Notes: generated by a model from the sequence alone, not told the origin. 64,000 nucleotides of DNA from Clostridium sp. C2-6-12 (GCF_009928485.1 NZ_JAABNP010000002.1:248001-312000); one strand, 5' to 3'; positions 42,309-52,151 are shown, counted from the stretch's first letter. Numbers and translations are program-made.

Positions 42309-42998
42309 ATGAAATACAAAATTATAATATTTGATGCAGATGATACTTTATTCGACTTTAAAAAGTCTGAAAGAGAAGCATTTAAAATCACTATGGAAGA
42401 ATTTAATTTAAAATATGATGAAAATTATCATTTTAAAATCTACAAAGAGATAAATACCACCTTATGGAAAGACTTTGAACTTGGAATCATTCCACAGGAA
42501 AAAATAAATGATGTAAGATTTAAAATATTTTCTGAAGCTTTAAATATTAAATTTGACACTGATAAATTTGCATGCTCATATATTAATAATTTAGGCAATG
42601 CTTCTTTTTTATATGAAGAAAGTACAGAGCTTATAAAATTTTTATATAAAGATTATATACTCTTTATAGTTACTAATGGTTTAAAAGAAGTCCAAAATAA
42701 TAGAATAAAAAAATCTAACATAGCAAAATACTTTAAAAATATAATAGTATCTGATGAAGTTAAAGTAGCGAAACCAAATCCTAAAATATTTGAATATGCT
42801 TTAAAAGATGTAGCTAATACTCCTATTGATGAAATATTAATAGTTGGTGACAGCCTAAGCTCTGATATACAAGGTGGAATAAATTTAAAGGCAGATACGT
42901 GTTGGTATAATCCTAATAAACTTGAAAATAAAACCACAATTACTCCTACATATGAAATTTCTAATTTAATGGAACTGAAAGATATTTTGTATAAATAG
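42309..42998 (+). CDS. HAD superfamily hydrolase, YjjG-type nucleotidase
   Basis: 229 aa, ribosome binding site GGAGG. HAD motif I is IIIFDADDTLFDFKKSE, motif II IVTNGLKEVQNNR, motif III the Lys in VAKPNPKIFEYAL, and motif IV ILIVGDSLSSDIQGG. The helical cap and the DADDTLFDF start match YjjG/YfnB-type enzymes, which remove phosphate from non-canonical pyrimidine nucleotides. Substrate is inferred from the family. Confidence 0.87.
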   Translation: MKYKIIIFDADDTLFDFKKSEREAFKITMEEFNLKYDENYHFKIYKEINTTLWKDFELGIIPQEKINDVRFKIFSEALNIKFDTDKFACSYINNLGNASFLYEESTELIKFLYKDYILFIVTNGLKEVQNNRIKKSNIAKYFKNIIVSDEVKVAKPNPKIFEYALKDVANTPIDEILIVGDSLSSDIQGGINLKADTCWYNPNKLENKTTITPTYEISNLMELKDILYK

Positions 42999-43107
42999 AT
43001 ATGAATAAAAAAAATTAAATTTTTATCATTTTATTTAATTTCCTGAATATAATAAAAGAGTGTCAGCATTAATTTTACTTAGTGGTTTTATAGAAAGGAT
43101 TTTAATA

Positions 43108-43293
43108 ATGAAAACAGCATACGACCTATACCAAAAACTAATCGAAATTATAGCAGATATTGAAGAAACTTTAAATGAAAAATCAAAAATATCAAATACT
43201 AGAATTTCTAATACTTTAGATAAAAAAATTGATTCACTTGAAAGTGAAATGCGGGAAATTAAGGATAAACTTAAAAGTATTCAGTTAAAATAA
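43108..43293 (+). CDS. small coiled-coil hypothetical protein
   Basis: 61 aa from ATG 43108 (GAAAGGA upstream). Helical throughout (LYQKLIEIIADIEETLNEKS, SLESEMREIKDKLKS). It is followed by a strong terminator. No family recognised. Confidence 0.6.
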   Translation: MKTAYDLYQKLIEIIADIEETLNEKSKISNTRISNTLDKKIDSLESEMREIKDKLKSIQLK

Positions 43294-43296
43294 TAA

Positions 43297-43345
43297 GAGG
43301 AGCGCTTTAAATTTATTATTTATTTTAAAGCGCCCCTCTACTTTT
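43297..43345. terminator. bidirectional terminator
   Basis: GAGGAGCGCTTTAAA pairs with TTTAAAGCGCCCCTC across a short AT loop. It separates the converging 61-aa and Rrf2 genes. Confidence 0.85.
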
Positions 43346-43357
43346 ATGCCTCAATAT

Positions 43358-43786
43358 TTAAATGTAATACATATCATCTCTACTATTTTTCCTATAATCA
43401 TTAGCTAAATCCTCTAAAGTTATTGAATTAAAAAATGAGCTAATTTTGTTATTAATAACATTCCATAAATTTTCACTTATAAAGTTTTCTATATCATTTT
43501 CATCCTTTTCTATATCTATTAAAAGTAAATCTCCTTCTAAGACGCTTAAAATATCTCCAATAGTAAATTCTCTAGCACTTTTAGCTAAAAAATATCCTCC
43601 TTGTGCACCCTTTTTTGCATTTATTATTCCACCTTTTCTAAGGGCTGAAAATATTTGTTCTAAATATCTTTCTGAAATTCCCTGTCTCTCTGAAATACTT
43701 TTCACAGTTACCATATCATTTGAAGAATATATACATATATCTATTAAAGCTCTTAATCCATATCTTCCTTTTGTTGAAATTTTCAT
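43358..43786 (-). CDS. Rrf2 family transcriptional regulator, CymR-like
   Basis: 142 aa. The winged helix starts MKISTKGRYGLRALIDI, followed by SISERQGISERYLEQIFSAL and KGAQGGYFLAKSAREFTIGD. The three Cys that hold the Fe-S cluster in IscR/NsrR are absent from the 85-110 region. It therefore resembles CymR, the cysteine-metabolism repressor, rather than an Fe-S sensor. The target is not visible. Confidence 0.88.
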   Translation of the reverse strand: MKISTKGRYGLRALIDICIYSSNDMVTVKSISERQGISERYLEQIFSALRKGGIINAKKGAQGGYFLAKSAREFTIGDILSVLEGDLLLIDIEKDENDIENFISENLWNVINNKISSFFNSITLEDLANDYRKNSRDDMYYI

Positions 43787-43959
43787 AAACTCACCTTCTA
43801 TTTGCCTTTCTTATTAATTACAATCTATTTACAAATTAATCTTCATAAAAACAATTAAATTTATAATCTCTCTTTAGTATACCTATAATTTTACTATATA
43901 TTAAATTTAACATATTTTAATGTTTTGTAAAGTGGTTTTTCATAATTTTCCGTAGTTTA

Positions 43960-43989
43960 TTGACTTTTATAATTAGATACATATATTAT
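43960..43989 (+). promoter_or_regulatory. promoter of the DEAD-box helicase gene
   Basis: TTGACT, 18-bp spacer, TATTAT, giving a leader of about 85 nt. Long leaders are common for cold-inducible DEAD-box genes. Confidence 0.55.
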
Positions 43990-44079
43990 ATAACATAGTG
44001 CTAAACTAAAACTAATATTTTTGTTAAAATTATAGTTGTCTACAATTTAGCACATTTAATTATGAAAGGTATGAACAAA

Positions 44080-45189
44080 ATGAATTTTAATGAATTAGGA
44101 CTAAATAATAATTTAATAAATACAATAAAAAATACAGGAATAACAAATCCTACACCTATTCAAGAGCAAAGTATTCCTTTAATTAATAATGGAAAGGATA
44201 TTATTGCTGAAGCTGCTACTGGAACTGGTAAAACTCTTGCTTTTTTGCTACCTTTATTTAATAAAATAAATTCAAACTCAAAAGAAATTCAAGCTCTTAT
44301 ATTAACACCAACAAGAGAACTTGCTATTCAAATTACAGCAGAAGCTAATAAGCTAAAGGAAGCTAATAATATTAACATTTTAGCTACCTATGGCGGACAG
44401 GATATTGGATCACAATTAAAAAAGTTGAATAATAATGTTCATTTAATAATTGCAACACCTGGAAGACTTTTGGATCACTTAGAAAGAAAAACAATTGATT
44501 TAAGTAAATTAAAAACTTTTGTTTTAGACGAAGCTGATCAAATGCTTTTTATGGGCTTTAAAAATGAAGTTGAAAAAATTATGAAGGAAATGCCTAAAAA
44601 GTATCAAATGCTTTGCTTTTCTGCAACAATGGATTCAGCAGTAAAAAAATTAGCTTATAGATATATGAATGATCCAAGTATTGTATCTGTAAAAAAAGAA
44701 GAAGTAACTTTAAGTGCTATAAAACAAGATGTAGTTGAAACTACCGATAGAAATAAACGAGATGCTTTATGTAAAGTATTAGATGAAGATAATCCTTTTA
44801 TGGCTATTATTTTCTGCAGAACAAAAAGAAGAGTTGATGAACTTGAAGCAGTTTTACATACAAGAAAGTATAATTGTGTAAAATTACATAGTGATATTCC
44901 TCAAAATAAAAGAGAAAGAATAATGAAATCTTTTAGAAATGCTGATATTCAATATTTAATTGCAACTGATGTTGCTGCAAGAGGTTTGGATATAAGTGGT
45001 GTAACTCATATTTATAACTACGATATACCAGAAAATGTTGAAACTTACATTCACCGTATAGGTAGAACAGGAAGAGCTGGAGAAAGTGGATATACTTGCA
45101 TGTTTATAGACCCTAAAAATATGCGAGCACTTGAAAGCTTTGAGACAACTATAGGTTTTAAAATTCCTAGACGAGACGTAATAATATAA
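44080..45189 (+). CDS. DEAD-box ATP-dependent RNA helicase
   Basis: 369 aa. Q motif (TNPTPIQEQSIPLI), motif I AEAATGTGKT, Ia PTRELAIQ, Ib TPGRLLDHL, II VLDEADQM, III FSATMD, V TDVAARGLDI, VI HRIGRTGRAG. It has only a very short C-terminal extension, so it is a minimal CshA/RhlE-type helicase acting in mRNA turnover or ribosome assembly. ATG 44080 is preferred by ribosome binding site spacing. Confidence 0.95.
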   Translation: MNFNELGLNNNLINTIKNTGITNPTPIQEQSIPLINNGKDIIAEAATGTGKTLAFLLPLFNKINSNSKEIQALILTPTRELAIQITAEANKLKEANNINILATYGGQDIGSQLKKLNNNVHLIIATPGRLLDHLERKTIDLSKLKTFVLDEADQMLFMGFKNEVEKIMKEMPKKYQMLCFSATMDSAVKKLAYRYMNDPSIVSVKKEEVTLSAIKQDVVETTDRNKRDALCKVLDEDNPFMAIIFCRTKRRVDELEAVLHTRKYNCVKLHSDIPQNKRERIMKSFRNADIQYLIATDVAARGLDISGVTHIYNYDIPENVETYIHRIGRTGRAGESGYTCMFIDPKNMRALESFETTIGFKIPRRDVII

Positions 45190-45210
45190 TTAACATTTTC
45201 CTTCAATTAA

Positions 45211-45260
45211 AATAAGCAGTAAATAAATTTTTAATACAAATTTATTTACTGCTTATTATT
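45211..45260. terminator. bidirectional terminator
   Basis: A perfect 20-bp inverted repeat (AATAAGCAGTAAATAAATTT and complement) around TTAATAC, between converging genes. Confidence 0.9.
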
Positions 45261-45302
45261 ATAGATTAATTCTTTATTCTATAAATTTAAATAACTCTAA
45301 AT

Positions 45303-46568
45303 TTACTTAAATTGAAAATGTTCATAATGAAAATCACCCAAATTCATCTTGCTATCTTTAAATTGCTTAATTAAAGCATCTCTCATTGGCTTGGGTCCAC
45401 AAAAATAAACATCTAATTTTTCCCTTGAATCCACATGCTTACTAATTACTTCTACTGATAAAAATCCTTTTTCTTTTGAATTAAATAAATGAAGCCTTAA
45501 ATTATCTCTTGTTAAAGCTCCTAATTCCTCTGTATAAGCCCCTTCTTCTTCGTCATTATATGCATAAAAGAAATCTATAGAGAAATCCTTAGGCACCTTA
45601 GCTTGAGAAAAACTCCTAAAAGGTGTTACTCCTATTCCTCCAGCTATCCATATTTGATTTTTTAAACCTGCTTTATAATCAAACTTTCCATGAGGTCCTG
45701 ATACTGTAAACTCATCATTTACTTTAAGGGTATCTAGTAAATTCCTCGTATCATCGCCTAAAGCCTTGATTGTAAATTGTATTTCTCCATTTTTAGGAGC
45801 TTCACTTATAGTAAAAGGATGTGATAATAATTTATTGTCTTTATCTAGTATTTTTATAAAAGCAAACTGGCCTGGTTTAAATTTCATCTCTCTGCCTAAA
45901 GACTCACCTGTTATTTCAAGAGTTTCATTAGCTACAATTTCTAATTTCTTAACTTTATACTTATATTTAAATGATGTATTCTCATAAAAGAATATACTAT
46001 AAAAAATTGATATTACACCTATACAATTTATAATATCCAACCATATACTAAATGGTTCTATAGAAAAAATAGCATATGTAGCGCTTCCATAATAATGATA
46101 AATTCCAAATGCATATGGAATAATCATAAATTTATGAATCATTTTCCATCTTTCATAATTTAGCTTTTTAGCCAAAAGAGCAATTAACATAATTATTATA
46201 AAAAGATACATACTAAATGCTCCATACATGGCATATGGGTCTCTTGGGATTGGTATTCCCTTAGATTTCTCGATTCCTTTACCAATTTCTATTGTTATAT
46301 TATGTATAATAACTAAAATAAGTGCTGAAATGCCCATATACTTATGATACACATATGACTTGTCTAAGCCTTGAAATAGATAATCTAAAATTTTATGTCT
46401 TGTAGAAATAAAATTAATAAAGCTAAATGCTACTAAGGCAAATGCAGCTATTAGTTGAGAATATTCACTCATAACAGAAATTTCTCTTGTTGGTATAGCA
46501 ACTAACCATAATAGCCAAGTTATAATTATACTAAATAAAATCACTCCAATTCCTACTCTTTTTTTCAT
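45303..46568 (-). CDS. ferric-reductase-like membrane flavoprotein
   Basis: 421 aa. Residues 1-200 have six membrane helices with paired His (DKSYVYHKYMG, LVIIHNITIE, MIHKFMIIPYAFGIYHYYG) as in ferric reductase/NOX heme-binding domains. Residues 210-310 are an FAD-binding domain (HPFTISEAP). The rest is NAD-binding (IWIAGGIGVTPFRS, YFCGPKPMRDALI). It probably passes electrons from NAD(P)H across the membrane; the acceptor is unknown. Confidence 0.88.
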   Translation of the reverse strand: MKKRVGIGVILFSIIITWLLWLVAIPTREISVMSEYSQLIAAFALVAFSFINFISTRHKILDYLFQGLDKSYVYHKYMGISALILVIIHNITIEIGKGIEKSKGIPIPRDPYAMYGAFSMYLFIIIMLIALLAKKLNYERWKMIHKFMIIPYAFGIYHYYGSATYAIFSIEPFSIWLDIINCIGVISIFYSIFFYENTSFKYKYKVKKLEIVANETLEITGESLGREMKFKPGQFAFIKILDKDNKLLSHPFTISEAPKNGEIQFTIKALGDDTRNLLDTLKVNDEFTVSGPHGKFDYKAGLKNQIWIAGGIGVTPFRSFSQAKVPKDFSIDFFYAYNDEEEGAYTEELGALTRDNLRLHLFNSKEKGFLSVEVISKHVDSREKLDVYFCGPKPMRDALIKQFKDSKMNLGDFHYEHFQFK

Positions 46569-46599
46569 TTCAATTCACTCCTTTATCCTTTGTAATAAA

Positions 46600-47193
46600 T
46601 TACTTATTTATGTATTTATTATTTGTGTATCTCAATACAAAACAACTTTTTATCCTTAAATAAGATGAATACAGACCTGCTATAAATATTATGAAAATAA
46701 TACAATTGAATAATAAATTTATTGTATTAGCTTCGAAACATTTATAAATACAAGCAATTCCTGGAATAATTAAGAATATGGCAGATACTATTCTCCCAAC
46801 CCTATCAAAAACAAAAGGCTTGTCTACATTACTACTATAACGCTTTATATAATTTGATGTAATTATAAATTCCGTAAATTTAAAACATACAAATCCTAAA
46901 AACCAAAAAGGTAAAATTTTTAAGTTTACTAATATTACATAAGATAAAATTATATATAGCAAATCAGCAGCTACATCTAATTTAGCCCCTATTATTGAAA
47001 CTGAATTAATTTTTCTAGCAATTTTTCCATCTATAAAATCAGAAATGCAAATAGCAAAAAATAATATAATTAGGTTCATCGTCATATCTATTCCATAAAC
47101 ATACTGTTCTTTGATTGCAAATATAAAAATAAAAGTCATTATTATTCTTGTTATTGTAATTATATTTGGTATGGCTCTAAACATACATTTCAT
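46600..47193 (-). CDS. CDP-alcohol phosphatidyltransferase family protein
   Basis: 197 aa with about five membrane helices. The signature DGxxAR(x8)GxxxDxxxD is present in FIDGKIARKINSVSIIGAK followed by LDVAADLL. Such enzymes exchange CMP for an alcohol such as glycerol-phosphate, serine or inositol-phosphate. The substrate is not predictable. AGGAGG precedes the start. Confidence 0.88.
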   Translation of the reverse strand: MKCMFRAIPNIITITRIIMTFIFIFAIKEQYVYGIDMTMNLIILFFAICISDFIDGKIARKINSVSIIGAKLDVAADLLYIILSYVILVNLKILPFWFLGFVCFKFTEFIITSNYIKRYSSNVDKPFVFDRVGRIVSAIFLIIPGIACIYKCFEANTINLLFNCIIFIIFIAGLYSSYLRIKSCFVLRYTNNKYINK

Positions 47194-47402
47194 AAGACCT
47201 CCTATTCTTTCATAATAACTTATGCAAGTCTCTCACATAATTTTGATATAACTAAATTTAAAAATACTATATTATCGAATTTAAAGTATATTATGATGTA
47301 ACACGATGATAAACAACCGATCTAACTAGATTTTATTATTAAAAAATAATTATTATTGATCATTCTATCACATTTTTTTAAATTCGTCATATATTTTTGT
47401 AA

Positions 47403-48092
47403 TTATTTATATAAATCTCCAGCTAAATTCAATAGTTTTTCAAAATCCTTTATTATATATCCCTCTTTGTTTTTTATTAAAATTCCTTTTAAACAAAAGT
47501 TATTTAAGGTTCTGTTTAGATGCCTATAACTTGTTCCAAGCAATTCTGAGATTTCACTGTAACTTTCTCTAAATTCAAATTCATTATTCCTTTCATCTAT
47601 GTTGTTAAAGGCTAGTATATAACTAGCTAATCTATTTTCAAGTGGATATAATAAATTAATAGAACTATTATTACTGTTACTCGTAAGCTTGTCACTTAAA
47701 TACTCACATATATTCAATAAAAATTTACAATCTTTTATTAGTACTTTTCTCACAACCTCAAAGCTAATACCAATACAATATGTATCCTCTATTGCCTGTA
47801 CACTACAATCCGTAGGATTATTCCGTATAAATTCAACATCACCTATTATTGTTAAAGGGGTATAAAATGATATTAATAATGATTTCCCATTTTCTAAATG
47901 TTTAGATACTTTAGCTTTTCCTTTAACTAAAAAATACATATACTCCAATTGTTCTTCTTCCTTACATATATACTCACTTTTATTAAATAGATATAAATTC
48001 ATTTGCCCTTTCATATTCCCTGTAAATAATTTTTCCATTTCATATCTTTTAATATACTCTTCAATTTCTCTATTATTTTGAATTTTTTCCAA
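47403..48092 (-). CDS. Crp/Fnr family regulator (YeiL-like)
   Basis: 229 aa. The N-terminal cyclic-nucleotide-binding-type fold has YMYFLVKGKAKVSKHLENG and PLTIIGDVEF. The C-terminal helix-turn-helix is YSEISELLGTSYRHLNRTLN. It lacks an N-terminal Cys cluster, so it is not a classical Fe-S Fnr. It is divergent from a split DMT transporter pair, the usual context of YeiL-like regulators. Confidence 0.87.
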   Translation of the reverse strand: MEKIQNNREIEEYIKRYEMEKLFTGNMKGQMNLYLFNKSEYICKEEEQLEYMYFLVKGKAKVSKHLENGKSLLISFYTPLTIIGDVEFIRNNPTDCSVQAIEDTYCIGISFEVVRKVLIKDCKFLLNICEYLSDKLTSNSNNSSINLLYPLENRLASYILAFNNIDERNNEFEFRESYSEISELLGTSYRHLNRTLNNFCLKGILIKNKEGYIIKDFEKLLNLAGDLYK

Positions 48093-48203
48093 CTTTATTC
48101 TCCTTTTATCTTTATTTTCTTTATGGTAATTGCTTAAAATAATTACAATCTGATACTAACTACTCAAATTATTTTTCTTAACATGACATGTGTCCTATAT
48201 CTT

Positions 48204-48234
48204 ATTACTTATAATACCATAAACTATAAGTAAT
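48204..48234. promoter_or_regulatory. inverted repeat between the Crp/Fnr and DMT genes
   Basis: ATTACTTATA and TATAAGTAAT are perfect complements around 11 bp. It lies in the divergent intergenic region, a likely operator for the Crp/Fnr regulator or a leader hairpin. Confidence 0.5.
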
Positions 48235-48353
48235 GTATGAAATCATATTTTTTTGATTACTTTATTGCATAAAAGTCTAAAATTTCAATTTATATTATTT
48301 TTCTAAATATATATCTAAGCTTTTATGAAACTATAAATAATAAGGAGATGTTT

Positions 48354-48776
48354 ATGTATAATTTTTTATCACTGTTAATTGGAGTTCTTATTACAATTAT
48401 GATAACCTTCAACGGTGAATTATCAAACAAATTAGGAAACTATTCTGCTTTGGTAATAATTCATTTAGTTGGTTTTCTAATTATTTTTCTAATATTACTG
48501 TTAAAAAAAATAAAAATATCATTTAAAAGGGAACTGCCTATATATATGTATAGTGCTGGTGCAATCAGTGTTTTTACTGTAATGTTTAATAACTTAAGTT
48601 ATACAGCACTTGGAGTATCTATACCTGTGGCATTAGGTCTTTTAGGACAATTACTAACTTCACTGGTCTTTGACCATTATGGATTATTAGGTATGACTAA
48701 AATCAAATTTGACAAGAAGAAAATTATAGGATTTATAATTATATTGGCTGGAATATCTATTATGACATTTTTATAA
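48354..48776 (+). CDS. DMT half-transporter (YdcZ/DUF606 family), first subunit
   Basis: About 140 aa from ATG 48354 (AAGGAG at 6 nt). Five membrane helices, with FNGELSNKLGNYSALVIIHL near the start and SIPVALGLLGQLLTSLVFDH, typical of YdcZ. It probably pairs with the next gene as a heterodimeric small-molecule exporter. Substrate unknown. Confidence 0.85.
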   Translation: MYNFLSLLIGVLITIMITFNGELSNKLGNYSALVIIHLVGFLIIFLILLLKKIKISFKRELPIYMYSAGAISVFTVMFNNLSYTALGVSIPVALGLLGQLLTSLVFDHYGLLGMTKIKFDKKKIIGFIIILAGISIMTFL

Positions 48777-48841
48777 AATCATAACTGATAAATCATGAGA
48801 GTATTAGAATTAAAAATTTTTAACACAAGGAGGATAAATAT

Positions 48842-49291
48842 ATGTTTGCTATTATTATTTCCATAATTTCTGGTTCTATTATTGTAATTTCAAGAATACT
48901 CAACACTAGACTTTCTGAAAAAGTAGGTTTGCTTGAATCTAGTTTTTATAATTATCTAACAGGTTTATTATCAGCATTAATTTTATTTGCATTTATTAAA
49001 GATAGCTTTACTTCATCTCAATTGGCCTCTATCCCAATTTGGGCTTACTTAGGAGGTGCTATAGGAATAATTATTGTTATATCATCAAGTGTTGTAACCC
49101 CTAAAATGTCTTCATTTTATATAACTTTAATAATATTTATTGGACAGCTTTTTTCTGGAATAATTATTGACTGCTTAACTCTTAAAACAATGCCATTGCA
49201 AAAAATTGTAGGAGGCTTATTGGTAGTTTTAGGTTTAGGATATAATTTGTACATAGATTCTGAAAAGAATGAAATCATCGTAACTGATTAA
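48842..49291 (+). CDS. DMT half-transporter (YdcZ/DUF606 family), second subunit
   Basis: 149 aa. Five membrane helices; ISRILNTRLSEKVGLLESSF and IFIGQLFSGIIIDCLTL mirror the same motifs in the first subunit. It lies 65 bp after the first subunit, with its own AGGAGG. The tandem pair is the usual arrangement. Confidence 0.85.
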   Translation: MFAIIISIISGSIIVISRILNTRLSEKVGLLESSFYNYLTGLLSALILFAFIKDSFTSSQLASIPIWAYLGGAIGIIIVISSSVVTPKMSSFYITLIIFIGQLFSGIIIDCLTLKTMPLQKIVGGLLVVLGLGYNLYIDSEKNEIIVTD

Positions 49292-49395
49292 ATTAAATTA
49301 TTAAGCCGACTTACTTATTTATCAATTCTTGGAGTTCCTAGCTTCAAGAAAAATATATTATTAGTATGTTTCTTAAATCTTTTTTGTAGAAAAAT

Positions 49396-49450
49396 AAAAA
49401 ACAATATAGTAATTAAAAAACATAAAACTCTTAATTACTATATTGTTTTA
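49396..49450. terminator. bidirectional terminator
   Basis: A perfect 17-bp inverted repeat (AACAATATAGTAATTAA and complement) between converging DMT and hemerythrin genes. Confidence 0.88.
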
Positions 49451-49480
49451 ATTATTCATTTAAATCAAAAATAAATATTT

Positions 49481-49891
49481 CTATTTTTTAGCTTCCATCA
49501 AAAACTTACCTAAGTCCTTGTCCATTCCAGTAATATGACTCTTCCACCAATTTGACATTTTTTGCTGAACATTTATAACAAATAATGCTGACACTCCAGT
49601 TGTCTCAAAAACCTTTCTTAATTCCTTAAGTTCTTCCTTAAACTCCTCATGCTGAGTATGTTGCTTATTATAGTTAGGGTAACTATTTTTCTTTTGAATG
49701 GCTTCTTCATCGTCAAAATGCTTAATTACATATTCTTCAAGAAAATTCAAAGACTTAATTGCTTCATCTTTTCCCTTTCCACTTTTCATCGCAACTAACA
49801 ATTGATTAATACGACTGAATAATTCTTTATGTTGGTCATCAATGCTGTTAATTCCTGTTGATAAATTATTGTCCCAATTTAAATTCATAAA
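49481..49891 (-). CDS. bacteriohemerythrin
   Basis: 136 aa from ATG 49891. The di-iron ligands are visible: H in IDDQHKELF, HFDDE, HTQHEEF, and H plus D in WWKSHITGMDKDLGKF. Binds O2 at a non-heme di-iron centre; in anaerobes it is thought to sense or scavenge oxygen. One of three in the window. Confidence 0.93.
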   Translation of the reverse strand, partial: FMNLNWDNNLSTGINSIDDQHKELFSRINQLLVAMKSGKGKDEAIKSLNFLEEYVIKHFDDEEAIQKKNSYPNYNKQHTQHEEFKEELKELRKVFETTGVSALFVINVQQKMSNWWKSHITGMDKDLGKFLMEAKK

Positions 49892-50142
49892 ATCAACACC
49901 TTTCACAAATTATATACAAATTTATGCTCTAACTACATTTTAGCAAATTCAAATCTTAATATCATTACATTCCATTCTTTATCTTTTTACAAAATCCTTT
50001 ATCTTTTTTCCTATTTCCATATTCTAACGTAAAATTAATGTCTTAAATTGATATACTCTCTTTTAATATAAGTTATTATGTAAAATGATTTAACAAATAC
50101 ATGGATTTTTATTCAACTCTTTACCACCAGTTGTTTTTACTA

Positions 50143-50604
50143 TTAATTTATTGAATTGCATCTAAAATTTATTTTCAATTTTTCTTCTGCAGATTTAATA
50201 AAGTCAATCCTTTTGTTTCTTTCCAAAATATATGCTTTAATAGAATCTATATGTCTCTTCTGAATTATTGGGTCTTCTACAGGATTAGCAATGGCATCTT
50301 TTAATATGTTTCTAGAATTATTAAGACCACCTTGTTGACTTTTAAGCCTTCTTTGTAGTATTGTTTCTAAATTCGTTAAAAAATAATTATCTTTTTCATC
50401 TCCTTCTCCAAATCTTGGTTCAAAGGGGTAATTATAAAAAAGTATTTTATCAAAACCTAATTCACGTTCAAAAGGATCATTATCAATAAAAACAGCATAG
50501 TGAACTACTCTATTAAGTTTTGTATGAAACACCTCTTTTATTGTAAAAGGTTCGTAACGTGCAATAGTATTTCTTATTATTAATGAATTTTCTTTTATTT
50601 TCAT
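50143..50604 (-). CDS. hypothetical protein
   Basis: 153 aa. Contains VVHYAVFIDNDPFERELGF and FYNYPFEPRFGEGDEKD, then a helical C-terminus. Soluble and charged. I recognise no family. Confidence 0.6.
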   Translation of the reverse strand: MKIKENSLIIRNTIARYEPFTIKEVFHTKLNRVVHYAVFIDNDPFERELGFDKILFYNYPFEPRFGEGDEKDNYFLTNLETILQRRLKSQQGGLNNSRNILKDAIANPVEDPIIQKRHIDSIKAYILERNKRIDFIKSAEEKLKINFRCNSIN

Positions 50605-50687
50605 AATACCTCCTCCCTATTACTTAAAATTTTAATGCTATAATTTATATTCAAATATTCTTTTGAAACCATAGAAAAAATATACTT

Positions 50688-50804
50688 TTATCCAACAACA
50701 GTTGGAGTTTTCATAAATTGATTTACTGCAATCATATTTATGAAAAATAGAATTACAATCAATGCTAATATAACAATTATTATGTGTTTAAATTTTATTT
50801 TCAT
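50688..50804 (-). CDS. small single-TM protein
   Basis: 38 aa, AAGGAT ribosome binding site. Basic start MKIKFKH, one membrane helix (IIIVILALIVILFFINMIAV), short polar tail. No family recognised. Confidence 0.55.
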   Translation of the reverse strand: MKIKFKHIIIVILALIVILFFINMIAVNQFMKTPTVVG

Positions 50805-50985
50805 TTAATATCCTTCTTTACATTATTACTGCTCTCTAATTATTATCAAACTGATTTTTCTACACAATTATATTATATACATAAAAATAAAAACTCACCA
50901 TATTATGTCTATACAATAAGTTTTTCTTATATTAAACTTATGTAATATAAAAACTTCACTCTATAATCCTTTGTTTAAATCTACA

Positions 50986-51026
50986 TAAAAAATGCCTACA
51001 TTTATTAATAAAACATGAGCATTTAT
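50986..51026 (-). terminator. terminator of the YdeI-like gene
   Basis: AAATGC pairs with GCATTT across a partly paired loop, followed by TTTTTTA on the minus strand. Confidence 0.6.
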
Positions 51027-51057
51027 ATTTATATTATTTATACTTTTAATTTGCTTA

Positions 51058-51615
51058 TTACATTGGCTTTAAATTCGAATTAAGTCTATTTATTATTTTT
51101 TCAAGCCTTCTCTTTTTTGCATCATCTGACTTAGCATCAAAATACAATCCAGTATAATTTCTTCTAACAGATGGAGACATAGAATTAAAATTTGTATATG
51201 CTGGTTCAATATCTTTTAATAATTCTACTAACATTTGCACCTGCTCATCTTTTATAGGTTCTGGTTTGGGCACATCCCACATTCCATTTTTCTTTGCTTC
51301 TTCAATTTTATCTCGCCCCAAATTCGTCATTAGACCTCGCGCTTCAAGAACTTTTGCAAGACTTTTATTTTTCTCTGACCACTTGCTCCCTTTTCTTCTT
51401 AATGCAAAATATTTTAAATACTTTGTTTCATCTATACTTTGCATTTGACCATCAATCCACCCAAAACATAAGGCTTCTTCCAAAGCTTCACTAGCTTTAA
51501 GGGTTTTAATGCATGGATTCTTACTAAACACCAGCCAAACCCCACCACTTGTAGTGCAATTGTTATTTAGCCAATTTCTAAAATCTCTTCTTGTTTCAAA
51601 CAGTATTGGTTCCAA
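51058..51615 (-). CDS. YdeI/OmpD-associated family protein
   Basis: 185 aa. FETRRDFRNWLNNNC, SGGVWLVFSKN, EALCFGWIDGQ, KYFALRRKGSKWSEKN and a C-terminal AKSDDAKKRRLEKIINRL are diagnostic of this family. Biochemical role is not established; it is usually monocistronic, as here. Confidence 0.88.
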   Translation of the reverse strand: MEPILFETRRDFRNWLNNNCTTSGGVWLVFSKNPCIKTLKASEALEEALCFGWIDGQMQSIDETKYLKYFALRRKGSKWSEKNKSLAKVLEARGLMTNLGRDKIEEAKKNGMWDVPKPEPIKDEQVQMLVELLKDIEPAYTNFNSMSPSVRRNYTGLYFDAKSDDAKKRRLEKIINRLNSNLKPM

Positions 51616-51665
51616 AATTAATTCACCGCCTTTTATACTTTTTTTGTAAGGATTATAATCTACTA

Positions 51666-52151
51666 TTAAGCAAGCTTCTCAATAAATATTGAAAATGTTT
51701 TTGCCAAATAATCTATATTCTCAATATTTTTTATACTTGGTATATGTACAAATATAATTTGAGTATTAATGTTATTTTCACAAATATACTTCAAACCAGT
51801 GTAAAATATATTATTGCATAAATATTTACCAGCATTATTAGAAATTTCAATATTAAATCCATTGTCCTTAAGAAGTTTTTCTAATTTATCATATTTATAG
51901 CTGGTTATTAGTTTGTCCCCATCAACACAGGCCTTTTTCTCTAAATATATAGATTTTACTTTTGGTTTTTGTCCAAATATTATAATAAAGTCATAAAACT
52001 TTTTTTCTAATTCATCTTTTAATTGATTTTTACTTGTTTCAAAGCTATTTACTAAATATATTTTTTGAAAAACATTTTTTCCTTCTATTTTATCTATAAT
52101 TAATTTTGCTGAATTAGTATCTCCTCTAAACCCACCAACTAAAACTTTCAT
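51666..52151 (-). CDS. pyroglutamyl-peptidase (C15)-like protein, divergent
   Basis: 161 aa, shorter than typical Pcp (about 200). SNNAGKYLCNNIFYTGLKYI matches the C15 active-site region with nucleophilic Cys, and IIFVHIPSI gives the His. The usual GFxPFGG start is degraded to MKVLVGGFRGDTNS. The catalytic Glu region is less clear. It may be an active divergent peptidase or a repurposed relative. Confidence 0.65.
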   Translation of the reverse strand: MKVLVGGFRGDTNSAKLIIDKIEGKNVFQKIYLVNSFETSKNQLKDELEKKFYDFIIIFGQKPKVKSIYLEKKACVDGDKLITSYKYDKLEKLLKDNGFNIEISNNAGKYLCNNIFYTGLKYICENNINTQIIFVHIPSIKNIENIDYLAKTFSIFIEKLA

